A stretch of 64,000 bases of DNA from Palaemon carinicauda (taxonomy: Eukaryota > Arthropoda > Malacostraca > Decapoda > Palaemonidae): assembly GCF_036898095.1 (NCBI RefSeq), contig NC_090745.1, forward strand, positions 84,091,178-84,155,177. Direction: 5' to 3'. Below the pieces are notes generated by a model that worked only from the letters and a program-made list of their open reading frames with translations, was not told the DNA's origin and did no database searches. Positions 11,765 to 23,064 of this stretch are shown in pieces (positions within the stretch are counted from its first letter, which is position 1; each line of letters starts with the position of its first letter). The translations under genes were made by a program, and so were the position numbers.

Positions 11765-12968
11765 TTGAAGTGTGGCAGCGTCTTCTGCAACGTGCGTAGC
11801 AGGGACTTCTGCGGCCACCTGGAGTGTAGGACGCACTCCCATTGTTCCATCACCAAGGGACCTCTCAAATATTGGGACCCCCAGGTATGTACAGTGTGCA
11901 AAGACTTGGTTAATGAGGCTTTTGAAGACCCCAAGACAACGGAGTCAAGGGATGCAGCTCGGAATAAGCTGCGTAGATGGGTTCGTGGCTTTCAGAAAAA
12001 TGCCACGGGGCCTTACCTCGCCAATGAGCGTATGAGGACCTATCTATTCCCCAAAGCATCTGTGGATGCTGTCATTCCACAGCCTCACCCTGAGATCCCT
12101 TGCGTCCAGATCTCCGTGGACACGGATGTCTCGGGTGCAATAAAGGACATCCATCTAGATGACGAGAGGATGCAGAGGTGTCAGAGGACACCGAAAAGGA
12201 CCTTCTGGCTGAAGGTCAAGAAGAGGAGTCAACGTTGGCTCCAGAGACGGAAGAGGATGAAGTCGAAACAGTGTCTGTTTCGTCGGTTCCAGCCCCAGAA
12301 CCAGTGCCCTCTACGTCCTCCGCTCCTCCACCGGATAAATCGGATAAGGCACTGTCTGCCATCATGGCCATGATGGAGATCTTTCAGAAGAAGAGCGAAG
12401 AAAGGGAACCTACGCTAAGGAAGGAGATTCATCGGCTTGCAGCGGGCCATGGGTCTCATAGGAGACTCAATGTCAGGGATCTTCCCTCGTGCTTCGAGGT
12501 AAACCCATGGAGGCCTAACGAGTACATGCCAATCACGAACGGCAAGATCTTCATCTCAGAAAAGCTGGGAGCTGTCCTAATCGAGGACATTGAGTTCTGG
12601 CCCAGCTTTGAGTCCTATCCTGACTGCTTTGTTCGTCTAAAGACGGAACCTATATCCAAAGAGGAGACAGAGCCCAAGGAGGTCATAGTGCTTGACCATA
12701 CAAAGGCTCAAGCTTTGCTAGCCAGCAGTCTGAAGGACAGGGGCTTCACCAACTCTAAGGTGCCAGCCCTGAGTAAGAAACACCCTTCCTTTCTTGCTCT
12801 AGCGACAATGGCCTTCCCCTTTGCGGAAAAAGGGTTCAAGGTGGTGATCAAGGCAGTGGAAGCTGGGAAACCTTCCCTACACTGGATGAGTGTAGGCCCC
12901 TTTCCCTAGCCCTGCCTACAGATCAAAACGACTGGAAGGATATTCAGCTTACCTTCTCAGTCGGGAAG
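11765..12968 (+). pseudogene. DIRS-B gag-like ORF1 N-terminal part (start codon lost, frameshifted)
   Basis: The frame at 11765-12373 begins with TTG where DIRS-A has ATG, directly after the acceptor-like TTTACAG. The N-terminal module has conserved Cys/His (CGSVFCNV, FCGHLECRTHSHC, VCTVC). A second frame, 12178-12909, takes over (acidic region, then DLPSCFEVNPWRPNEYMPI, which matches DIRS-A), so one frameshift lies around 12180-12300. Another lies near 12890-12970, after which gag continues in the frame of the RT gene. Presumed structural RNA-binding protein. Identity with DIRS-A gag is clear by eye. Confidence 0.72.
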
Positions 12969-15548
12969 TTGGAGGCTGATATCGCTGGACGTCAGTTTAG
13001 CGAAAACCTCCTCAAGTTGTCTGATTTTCTCCTGCGTAGGGATCAGGATACGAAGGAAAGGAGTGCTGCCTCTCAGCCCCTCCAGGTTACCTTGGAGGCA
13101 ATGGCCAGTGAACATAGGTCTCCAGATATGTTCATGGTCGTAGCCAAAACACATTTGGCAACCCTAACTAAAGACTTTTATAGCTTTGTTAGAGCTAGAA
13201 GGGCTTGCAGGGAGTTCGTGTTTGCCTCGGCTGTGGTAATACTCGAACCCAGGAAGTTGATATCTTCCAATATCTGGGGGAAAGACCTCTTCCCAAATGA
13301 AGTGGTCAAGGGGACAGTCGACAAGGCCGCCACGGAGAATAGAAATCTTCTCCAAAAGTGGGGCATGTCGGCTAAGAGGAAGTCTTCCCCGGATGAGGGT
13401 CCCCAATCGAAACGGAAGACAAAGAGGCCAAGGTTGCCCTCTCGCCCTGCTAGACAACAACAGCAACTTCCCATGACCGCGGTGCCTCAGATGGTGGCAC
13501 AGCCCCAACCCACCTACCAGATGGTACCCCAGCAGGTGGTGACTCAGTCACCAGCCTTCACTCCAGCCTATGAGAGGCAGACCACACTACCTTTCGCCCT
13601 AAAGGTAGAGGGTCAAATAGAGGTTCCTCTAGACATCCCTCGAGAGGAAGAGGGGGTAGGGGAGGACGCGGAGAAGGAGGCAAGCCCTCCGGAAACTAGA
13701 AGCAATGAGATGTTTCCGGTAGGAGGAAGACTCCGAGTATTCCGGGATCGTTGGACCTTCAATCCCTGGGCCCACAGCCTAATCAAGAACGGACTAGGTT
13801 GGAGCTGGAAGACAGCTCCACCATCATTTCCTCAATTCTTCCAACACTCCACCCCCGTTCTGGAAGAATATACCCGAGAACTCTTGAGCAAACGGGTGAT
13901 AAGGAGGGCAAAGACCATCAAATTCCAAGGAAGGCTGTTTTGTGTTCCCAAGAAGGACTCAGACAAACTCAGAGTCATTCTGAATTTGTCGCCACTCAAC
14001 AAATTTATCGAGAACGACAAGTTCAAGATGCTGACCCTTCAACACATAAGGGCCCTGTTGCCCAAAAGGGCATACACAGTCTCCATAGACATGGCAGATG
14101 CCTATTGGCACATTTCGATCAATCGCCAACTCTCCTCCTACCTAGGATTCAGGCTACAAAAAAGAAAGTACGCTTTCAGAGCCACGCCCTTCGGACTAAA
14201 CATAGCCCCAAGGATCTTCACGAAGCTTGCAGAAGCAGTCATTCAACAACTACGCCTAGAAGGTGTCCAGGTGATATCCTACCTGGACGATTGGCTGGTG
14301 TGGGCAGCATCCGAGACGAAATGCATGCAAGCATCCAAGAAAGTGATCCAGTTCCTGGAACATCTGGGATTCAAGATCAACACCAAAAAGTCTCAACTAT
14401 CTCCAGCTCAGAAGTTTCAATGGCTAGGTATACATTGGAACTTACAGTCACATCGCCTCTCCATTCCACTAAAGAAGAGGAAAGAGATAGCGGGATCTGT
14501 CAAGAGACTATTAAAATCCAACAGGATTTCAAGACGCCAACAGGAGAGAGTGCTGGGCTCCCTTCAGTTTGCATCAGTGACAGATCCAGTGCTAAGAGCA
14601 CAGCTAAAAGATGCATCAGGAGTCTGGGGAAGATACGCATCAAACGCTCGAAGATATCTAAGACGACCAATACCGATCCGACTACGATCATTTCTCAAGC
14701 CATGGTCGGAGGCCAAGAACTTGAAGAGGTCAACGTCTCTGCAACCGCTTCCACCCTCAGTCATCATCCACATGGACGCATCATTGGAAAGATGGGGAGG
14801 TCACTCTCATCAACGGAAAGTTCAGGGAACTTGGTCCTCTCTATTCAAGACCTTCCACATCAACATTTTGGAGGCCATGGCAGTCTTCTTCACACTGAAG
14901 AAATTATCCCCTCGCCCTTCGGTCCACATAAGACTGATTCTGGACAGTGAGGTGGTAATAAGATGCCTGAATCGTCAAGGCTCGAGATCACCTCAACTCA
15001 ACCAGGTAATGTTGGCCATCTTCCGCAAAGCGGAAAAGAAGAGATGGCACTTATCAGCAGTTCACCTTCAAGGGTTTCACAATGTGACGGCGGACGCTCT
15101 ATCAAGGCTAACTCCAATAGAGTCAGAATTGTCCATAAATAAAAGATCATTCTCCTTCATCTTACATCAAGTCCTGGAACTGCAGATCGACCTCTTCACA
15201 ACAAGCGACAACAAGAAACTTCCTCGGTATGTGGCCCCATACGAGGACCTTCTAGCGAAAGCAGTGGACGCCATGTCCCTCGACTGGAACAGTTGGACCA
15301 GGATTTATCTATTCCTTCCATCCAACCTGCTGATGAAGCTCCTCAACAAGCTGAGATCTTTTCAAGGAACAGCACCCCTAGTGGCTCCCAAGTGGCCCCA
15401 GAGCAACTGGTTTCCTCTAGTATTGGAATTGCAGCTGAGGCTGATTCCCCTGCTGGACCCAGTTCTGTGTCAACAAGTACAGAAGTCGACTGTTTTCGCT
15501 TCATTACAGAAAACCCAAGACCTTCATCTCATGATTTTCTCTCCCTAG
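12969..15548 (+). CDS. DIRS-B gag C-terminus fused in frame to reverse transcriptase-RNase H
   Basis: An 859-residue open frame. Residues 1-160 are the gag C-terminal part (IWGKDLFPNEVVKGTVDKAA). About 160-240 is a Gln/Pro/Arg-rich linker. RT follows: VPKKDSDKLRVILNLSPLN, MADAYWHISIN, FGLNIAPRIFTKLAE and the intact catalytic YLDDWLV (about residue 440), then a thumb with LGFKINTKKSQLSP. RNase H has IHMDASLERWGG, an ILEAM motif and an ADALSRL end. The C-terminal 140 residues (DLFTTSDNKKLP..., PYEDLLAKAVDAMS) are the conserved DIRS tail. The last 256 bases overlap the recombinase gene in another frame, as in other DIRS elements. The fused gag part is probably a by-product of the upstream frameshift. 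This is the only large intact frame in the three DIRS copies. Confidence 0.85.
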   Translation: MEADIAGRQFSENLLKLSDFLLRRDQDTKERSAASQPLQVTLEAMASEHRSPDMFMVVAKTHLATLTKDFYSFVRARRACREFVFASAVVILEPRKLISSNIWGKDLFPNEVVKGTVDKAATENRNLLQKWGMSAKRKSSPDEGPQSKRKTKRPRLPSRPARQQQQLPMTAVPQMVAQPQPTYQMVPQQVVTQSPAFTPAYERQTTLPFALKVEGQIEVPLDIPREEEGVGEDAEKEASPPETRSNEMFPVGGRLRVFRDRWTFNPWAHSLIKNGLGWSWKTAPPSFPQFFQHSTPVLEEYTRELLSKRVIRRAKTIKFQGRLFCVPKKDSDKLRVILNLSPLNKFIENDKFKMLTLQHIRALLPKRAYTVSIDMADAYWHISINRQLSSYLGFRLQKRKYAFRATPFGLNIAPRIFTKLAEAVIQQLRLEGVQVISYLDDWLVWAASETKCMQASKKVIQFLEHLGFKINTKKSQLSPAQKFQWLGIHWNLQSHRLSIPLKKRKEIAGSVKRLLKSNRISRRQQERVLGSLQFASVTDPVLRAQLKDASGVWGRYASNARRYLRRPIPIRLRSFLKPWSEAKNLKRSTSLQPLPPSVIIHMDASLERWGGHSHQRKVQGTWSSLFKTFHINILEAMAVFFTLKKLSPRPSVHIRLILDSEVVIRCLNRQGSRSPQLNQVMLAIFRKAEKKRWHLSAVHLQGFHNVTADALSRLTPIESELSINKRSFSFILHQVLELQIDLFTTSDNKKLPRYVAPYEDLLAKAVDAMSLDWNSWTRIYLFLPSNLLMKLLNKLRSFQGTAPLVAPKWPQSNWFPLVLELQLRLIPLLDPVLCQQVQKSTVFASLQKTQDLHLMIFSP

Positions 15549-16399
15549 CAATAAGAAAAAGGTTTGGGATCTCGAAAAAAAGTATAGACTTCTTAGAGGA
15601 ATATAAGTCTAAATCTACCAGAAGGCAATATGAGTCGTCTTGGAAGAAGTGGGTGCCCTTTGTCAAGGCAAGAAAACGAAATGAAATCTCAACAGATTTC
15701 TGTTTATCTTTTCTTATTCACCTTCATGAAGAAGGTTTAGCAGCCAACACGAGAACTACGTGTAAATCTGCCTTGCTTTACGCTTTCCAAGTAGACTTTT
15801 CTAATGAAATTTTTAACAAGATCCCTAAGGCCTGTGCTAGGCTTGGGCCTGCAGCACCTCCAAAGCCCATTTCATGGTCCTTGGATAAGGTAATACATTT
15901 TGCTTCAATATTGAATAACGAAAATTGCTCTCTGCAAGATTTGACTCAAAAAGTTATATTCTTGTTTGTTCTAGCCTCAGGGGCTAGAGTTAGTGAGATA
16001 ATGGCCCTTTCTCGGGAAGAGGGCCATATCCAGTTTACTGAAACGGGAGAACTGAATCTCTTTCCCGACCCAACGTTTCTCGCCAAGAACGAGCTACCCA
16101 CCAAGAGGTGGGACCCCTGGAGAATCTGCCCTCTGAAGGAAGAAGTCTCGCTGTGTCCAGTGGAGTGTCTAAAGGTCTATCTTCATAGAACTTCAGACTT
16201 TAGGGGAGGACAGCTCTTTAAAGGAGAAACATTGGGCTCAAACTTATCCCTGAAACAACTAAGGGTGAAGATCACCTACTTCATTCGCAGAGCGAATTCT
16301 GACAGTACACCCGCAGGTCATTGTCCTAGGAAAATTGCTTCATCGTTAAATTTTTTCCAGCTCATGGATTTCGAGAGCATTCGCTCGTTTACTGGATGA
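15293..16399 (+). pseudogene. DIRS-B tyrosine recombinase, stopped just before the catalytic Tyr
   Basis: A 368-codon frame overlapping the end of RT-RNase H. The core-binding domain covers about residues 95-190 (KSTRRQYESSWKKWV, EGLAANTRTT). The catalytic domain has Arg in SGARVSEI and the HxxR motif as HCPR (in TPAGHCPRK). A TGA at 16397-16399 replaces the Trp codon present in DIRS-A (GWKSSR). The downstream frame still encodes SSRVFFKHYAKQVH with the nucleophilic Tyr, then stops at about 16498. Without read-through the product lacks the active-site Tyr, so this copy could not integrate on its own. Confidence 0.85.
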
Positions 16400-17573
<1,174 letters not shown>

Positions 17574-17630
17574 TCCATCTGGACGACACGGCCTGAGCCC
17601 AAAAAACGGTGAGATAGCCATGTCGTCCAT
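17574..17630 (+). repeat. DIRS-B internal complementary region (ICR)
   Basis: Reads the complement of the 5' outer end (CGGCCTGAGCCCAAAAAA) followed by the complement of the 3' outer end (CGGTGAGATAGCCATGTCG). Against the real 3' end at 18010-18055 it lacks about 30 internal bases (the segment carrying GATAGATTTTTCGC), so the match is split, unlike the ICR of DIRS-A. Confidence 0.75.
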
Positions 17631-17694
17631 GAAAGGCCATGGCAGGATCCCTCCCAATAATACTGTATCTATAGTACCGGCTCAACGCTACAAG

Positions 17695-18055
17695 GATTAA
17701 AGATGGCGGCGATTGTGGCGCCATCTGAGTACTCAAACAGTAACGGAGGAAGGGAACCTTATTAATGGCTCCTCTTTTATTTTGCCACTTTTCCCCCTCA
17801 AAGCGTAAACGCTATGCGGGGTGCAAATTGCTATGTGGCATGTCAAGAATACGTCCCCTGATATGATGCGATATCCTAAAAGGAAACTTTAAGGATATTC
17901 GTGCCAGGAGTTAGAATTCTGGAGACCTTAAGTTAAATTCTCTGGGAATATCACTGTAGTCAAATATACCCTAGGAAGCTACTTAAAGAAACCTTCCATC
18001 AGGACGACATGGCTATCTCACCCAAAGATAGATTTTTCGCTTCACTCAAAATCCG
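17695..18055 (+). repeat. DIRS-B right (3') inverted terminal repeat
   Basis: Inverted match to 718-896 in its outer part and to the DIRS-A ITRs throughout, including AAAGATGGCGGC at 17699-17710 and the CTCAAAGCGTAAACGC block at about 17797. The outer extension to AAAATCCG ends at 18055. Confidence 0.85.
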
Positions 18056-18061
18056 TTTTTT

Positions 18062-18256
18062 GGCTCTTGTGATGTGCAATGTGCAATAACTTGATCTATG
18101 ATAACATTTTCTAACTCTAGAAATTCACATGAAACAGCTAAATTCTTTAGTCTAGTCACAAATGCATCTAAACTTTCATTTTCTTTCTGATATGCCTGTG
18201 CTGTAAATTGATACCTTTCAAAAAATTTATTGACCTGAGGAGCAAGATATGTGATA
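18062..18256 (-). pseudogene. gypsy A gag fragment between DIRS-B and DIRS-C
   Basis: Minus-strand gag capsid sequence of about 60 residues (NKFFERYQFTAQAYQKENES, DAFVTRLKNLAVSC). This is the conserved retrotransposon capsid region, open across the whole piece. Left edge joins in phase to 717 across the T6 tract; right edge joins in phase to 27804. Confidence 0.85.
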
Positions 18257-18455
18257 TGTTATTTTCATTAGTAAAATAAATTTTTGAATATACTTACCCG
18301 ATAATCATGTAGCTGTCAACTCCGTTGCCCGACAGAATTCTACGGGAGGGATACGCCAGCTATCACTATACTAGAAGGGGGTGTACTCACAAGCGCCACC
18401 TGTGGCCAGGTACTACAGTACTTGTTGTTGACGCCACCTCACTTTTTCCTCGGTC
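18257..18455 (-). repeat. DIRS-C 3' inverted terminal repeat
   Basis: From the ACTTACCCGATAATCATG core inward to CCTCACTTTTTCCTC it is the inverted copy of 27625-27785. Its outer 35 bases (TGTTATTTTCATTAG...) differ from the 5' end, as in other DIRS1-type elements with unequal ends. Confidence 0.85.
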
Positions 18456-18495
18456 CACTGGTTCTCTATGGGGAGGAAGGGTGGGTCAATTAAAT

Positions 18496-18587
18496 CATGA
18501 TTATCGGGTAAGTATATTCAAAAATTTATTTTACTAATGAAAATAACATTTTTCAATATTAAACTTACCCGATAATCATGTAGCTGA
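18496..18587 (-). repeat. DIRS-C internal complementary region (ICR)
   Basis: The complement of the 3' outer end (finishing ATGAAAATAACA at 18548) is followed without gap by the 5' outer end (TTTTTCAATATTAAAC from 18549). This is exactly the two element ends joined. Confidence 0.88.
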
Positions 18588-18972
18588 TTCACACCCAGGG
18601 GGGTGGGTGAAAAACCAGTGTACAAGACTAAAGGATAGCTAAGTATCCCGTATTTCATATAATCAGTTATCCACAATAACAATGAAATAATAAGTACCTG
18701 GTAAGGAAGTCGACTTGAACCGTTACTCTGCCTTTAATAAGATCGTCTTCCTTACTGAGCGCAGCGTTCCTCTTGGAAGGCTGAATCAACTCAAAGGTGC
18801 TAAAGTATACAGGGCTGCAACCCATACTAAAGGACCTCATCACAACCTTTAACCTCGGCGCTTCTCAAGAAAGAATTGACAACCCGCCAAATCAACAAGG
18901 ATGTGGAAGGCTTCTTAGCCGACCGTACAACCCATAAAAAGTATTCAAGAGAAAGGTTAAAAGGTTATGGGA
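18588..18972. other. DIRS-C 3' non-coding region
   Basis: About 385 bases between ICR and the recombinase end. I see no gene or repeat. Confidence 0.5.
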
Positions 18973-20246
18973 TTATGGGAATGTAGTGGCTGAGCCCTCG
19001 CCTACTACTGCATTCGTTGCTACGAATGGTCCCAGGGTGTAGCAGTACTCGTAAAGAGACTGGACATCTTTGAGATAGAATGATGCGAACATTGACTTGC
19101 TTCTCCAATAGGTTGCATCCATAACACTCTGCAGAGAATGGCTCTGTTTGAAGGCCACTGAAGTAGCCACAGCTCCCACTTCATGTGTCCTTACCTTCAG
19201 CAAAGCAAGGTCTTCTTCCTTCAGATGAGAATGTGTTTCTCTAATCAGAAGCCTGAATAGTAAGAAACTGAGTTCTTAGAACTTGGAAAAGAAGGTTTCT
19301 TGATAGCACACTATAAGGCTTCTGATTGTCCTTGTAAAGGTTAAGACCTTTTTAGATAGTACCTAAGAGCTCTAACTGGGCAAAGTACTCTCTCCAGTTC
19401 ATTCCCCACCAAGTTGGACAGGCTTGGGATCTCGAACGACTTAGGCCAAGGACGTGAAGGAAGCTCGTTTAGCAAAAACCGAGCTGCAAGGAACATGTAG
19501 CCGTTTCAGATGTGAAAACAATGATCCTGCTGAAGGCGTGGATCTCACTTACTCTTTTAGCTGTTGTCAAGCACACGAGGAAAAGAGTTTTTAATGTGAG
19601 GTCCTAAAAAGAGGCTGATTGGAGAGGTTCAAATCTTGATGACATAAGGAACCTTAGGACCACGTCTAGATTCCAGCCTGGAGTGGACAACCGACGTTCC
19701 TTTGAGGTCTCAAAAGACCTAGGGAGGTCCTGTAGATCTTTGTTGGTGGAAAGATCCAAGCCTCTGTGGCGGAAAACCGCTGCCAACATACTTCTGTAAC
19801 CCTTGATCGTAGGAGCTGAAAGGGATCTTACTTTCCTTAGATATAACAGGAAGTCAGCAATCTGGGTTACAGTGGTACTGGTTGAGGAAACTGCATTGGT
19901 CTTGTACCAGCTACGGAAGACTTCCCCTAGAGACTGATAGATTCTGAGAGTGGATGTTCTCCTTGCTTTGGCAATCGCTCTGGCTGCCTCCTTCGAAAAG
20001 CCCCTAGCTCTTGAGAGTCTTTCGAAAGTCTGAAGGCAGTCAGACGAAGAGCGTGGAGGTTCGGGTGTACCTTCTTTACGTGAGGTAGACGTAGAAGGTT
20101 CACTCCTAGAGTAAGAGTCCTGGGAATGTCGACCAGCCATTGCAGTACCTCTAAGAACCATTCTCTCGCGGGCCAGAGCGGAGCCAACCAACGTCAGCCG
20201 TGTCCCTTTGCGAGAGGAGAACTTCTGAAGTACCCTGTTGACAATC
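18973..20246 (-). pseudogene. DIRS-C tyrosine recombinase (broken)
   Basis: The N-terminal part and core-binding domain are open at 20323-19604, of which 20246 downwards belongs to this gene: RARGFSKEAARAIAKARRTS, TQIADFLLYLRKVRSLSAPT, IKGYRSMLAAVFRHRG. The catalytic domain is in pieces: Arg box RVSEIHA near 19545, and 19203-18973 with the second box and Tyr (THEVGAVATS, YWRSKSMFASFYLKDV). The usual HxxR is His-Glu-Val-Gly here, so the second catalytic Arg is lost, while the Tyr in FASFYL is kept. Several stops lie between 19600 and 19210. Function would have been integration of circular cDNA. Confidence 0.78.
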
Positions 20247-20499
20247 TTAACCCTGGATAGGTACGGTGGGTCGTTTGCGACCCCGAGCGTAAAAAAAAAA
20301 CAGGTTTTTCTCACGTGACTCACCCCTGTGACTGAATTTGTGGGTGATCGACCTGCAGGAGGTGTCTCCCCTACACGCTCTAGTAGTGTCCAGATGTGTA
20401 TTGCTGTAGCTGTACTCCTTCCCCGATTTCTGAGACGCGTCGGGGTCGTTCGCGTCCGAGTTTACCCTTCTGAGGTAGTTTGCATAATTATCAAAGTTA

Positions 20500-22080
20500 T
20501 TACGTATTATGAAATTGTCGTAGAATGGTGCAACTTGTATAGGTTATCAGTTGTGGAAAGTCTTGGTGGATTGTTTGGCTACCATGTGCATGTTTTTTTT
20601 TTTAGTTAAAATGTCGTTCATCACCACGAGGACCATTTTACCGCGAGTGCCCCTTTTTCATTTTTTTTCATTTTTTTGCCAAGTCATTTTTCCGTAAGAT
20701 ATTGCCAAATAGTGTCGTAAAACTTTTGCTTGTTTAGTGTTGGAAAGTGTGTCTAGATGATCTGGCTACCCATGCATGACTTTGTTTTTGTCAGATACGA
20801 CGTAGTTATTGGTATATTGGGTATTTAACTGCGGTTACCAATTTCTGTTTTTTTTTCAATATTTGTAAAAATTACTACGTAGTAAGGAATTGCCGTATAT
20901 TATTCATTTTTTTTTCATGTTTATGTGTTAGAAAGTGTGCCTTGATGGTTGGGCTAACACGTGCATGTCTTTTTTTTTATCTGAGATGTCGTATATTAGA
21001 ATGTCGGGCATTTTACCGCGAGTGTCCCTTTTTAATTTTTTTAAATTTTTTTGCCAAGTCATTTTTCCGTAAGATATTGCGAAATAGTGTCGTAAAACTT
21101 TTGCTTTTTTAATGTTGGAAAGTGTGTCTAGATGATCTGGCTACCCATGCGTGATTTTGTTTTTGTCAGATACGACGTAGTTATTGGTATATTGGGTATT
21201 TAACTGCGGTTGCCAATTTCTGTTTTTTTTTCAATATTTGTAATAATTTACTACGTAGTAAGGAATTGCCGTATATTATTGATTTTTTTTTCATGTTTAT
21301 GTGTTAGAAAGTGTGCCTTGATGGTTGGGCTAACACGTGCATGTCTTTTTTTTTTATCTGAGATGCCGTATATTAGAATGTTGGGCATTTTTCCGCGAGT
21401 GCCCCTTTTTATTTGTTTTGCATTTTTTTGCTTAGTCATGTTACCGTAAGGAATTGGCAAGTAGTGTCGCAAAACTTATATTTTTATAGTGTTGGAAAGT
21501 GTTTCTAGATGATCTGGCTACCCATGCCTATTTTTTTTTTAGCCAGATATGGCGTATATATAAGTATGTGTTCGATTTTCCTGTGATTGCCATTTTTTCG
21601 TTTTTTCCCATTTCTTTCAAAATTACTACGTACTAAGGAACTATCACAGAGTAATATTTCATTTATATGTTTATTTGTCGGAAAATATGCCTTGATGGTT
21701 TGCCTAGCACGTGGCTGAAATTTTTTTTTTTTCTGAAATGCCGTATATTAGAATGGCCATTTTTCCACGAGTGCCCCTTTTTATTTGTTTTGCATTTTTT
21801 TGCTTAGTCATGTTACAGTAAGGAATTGGCAAGTAGTGTCGCAAAACTTATATTTTTATAGTGTTGGAAAGTGTTTCTAGATGATCTGGCTACCCATGCC
21901 TATCTTTTTTTTTAGCCAGATATGGCGTATATATAGGTATGTGTTCGATTTTCCGGTGATTGCCATTTTTTCGTTTTTTCCCAATTCTTTCAAAATTACT
22001 ACGTACTAAGGAACTATCACAGAGTAATGATTCCTCTAGATGCTTATTTGTCGGAAAATTTTGTTTACTTTTTTTTTGAT
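20500..22080. repeat. tandem satellite with alternating ~188-bp units inside the piggyBac-like element
   Basis: Two related unit types alternate. Type 1, with TGATCTGGCTACCCATGC, recurs near 20757, 21136, 21513 and 21883. Type 2, with a GTTGGGCTAACACGTGCATG-like block, recurs near 20947, 21322 and 21690, with a diverged copy near 20560. Unit-to-unit spacing is about 185-195 bases and the two-unit period about 370-380. Poly-T stretches and a CCGCGAGTGCCCCTTTTT block repeat in register. Confidence 0.85.
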
Positions 22081-22990
22081 TGAATATCATCAAATTTTTT
22101 TAGCTAAAATATTGTTTTACATTTTTTTTTTTCGATTTTATTTCCCTTCAAAAAAATTTTTTTGGGTCAGAATTTTAATTTTATAGCCGTAAAATAATCG
22201 ACAATTATCCAGCAACCCACCATACAATTTTTATGCATATCCAATAATAATTAGATTAGTAAATAACACCTTGAAATTGACATACCCTTCCTACATTTCA
22301 AGTGGCAGATTAGGGAGTCTGAGTCAGTGTGGTTGGCGGCCATTTTGTGGACATATCCGAAGCGTAAGCTGCCCTATCTATATATATTCTTGTTCCCTAT
22401 AGAATTTGTGATATTTTGGTATATTTTTACCTGCATAAATATCATATTATATATTAAATATATGTATTTTTTTACGAAATTTCCAAGTACTCAAAAAATT
22501 ACCTTTAGATATGGCCCCTGATATAAATGTAATTTACAAAATAATGAAGATTTTTTTACATATTTCTATTTTAGGATAACATATGTTTATTCCCTAAAAA
22601 AATTAGCCACTTCCTATTTCATTTGGGTACCCAAAAAAATTCATGAAATTTGGACAATTTTTTTTGGCCAAAAAAAGTTACCCTTTTTTTCTCATTTCAG
22701 ATCTTCACCTCCATGGGTCTGACTTCATCCAAAATACATCAAGATGTGTCCTAAACATTCAAGAATCAATTCCTAAAAGGATTTGTGTATATATGTATAA
22801 ACTTTTTTTTTATGAATTTTTATGTCAGGTCTTTTTTTTTTCTACTTAATTTTTTAAAATATTTATAATAAATAGTTTTTCTGCAGATGAATAGTATTTA
22901 TCTTTACAGTTGTTTTAAGCATTCATTGAAGTTTTTTTTGGCAAAAGAAAAAAGGAGGTTACTGCAAAAACTGATTTTTCAAGAATTTTT
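22081..22990. other. A/T-rich body of the piggyBac-like element
   Basis: About 900 bases with many T-runs. No transposase motif or shared frame was seen. Confidence 0.5.
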
Positions 22991-23064
22991 TTTGGCGTCG
23001 GGGTCGTTCGCGTCCGAGTATACCCTTAAAGGGGTGTCCGAGGACCGTACCTATCCAGGGTTAA

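Larger units (their letters stand above)
20247..23064. mobile_element. piggyBac-like non-autonomous element with TTAA target duplication
   Basis: The 2.81-kb element runs from 20251 (CCCTGGATAGGTACGG) to 23060 (CCGTACCTATCCAGGG), a perfect 16-bp terminal inverted repeat, flanked by TTAA at 20247-20250 and 23061-23064. TTAA duplication and CCC ends fit the piggyBac superfamily. No transposase frame is present. Removal restores the DIRS-C frame between the RNase H tail and recombinase in phase. Subterminal copies of GGGGTCGTTCGCGTCCGAGT lie near 20442 and 22999 in direct orientation. Confidence 0.88.

Noticed and set aside
13751..14950. Open frame of 399 codons overlapping DIRS-B RT in another phase, with a 373-codon counterpart in DIRS-A (5164-4043)
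   Set aside because: Both are open, but by eye the overlapping frame is only about half identical between copies while the RT frame is over 80 percent identical. Conservation therefore follows RT, and the second frame is most simply a by-product of codon use.
2478..16399. All nonsense changes being C-to-T or G-to-A, suggesting editing or RIP-like mutation
   Set aside because: Several are (CAA to TAA, TGG to TGA), but DIRS-A also has TAT to TAG, and sequence contexts differ, so ordinary decay suffices.
18257..18548. Stand-alone MITE
   Set aside because: Explained better as 3' ITR plus first half of the ICR of DIRS-C, since the adjoining bases are the 5' element end.
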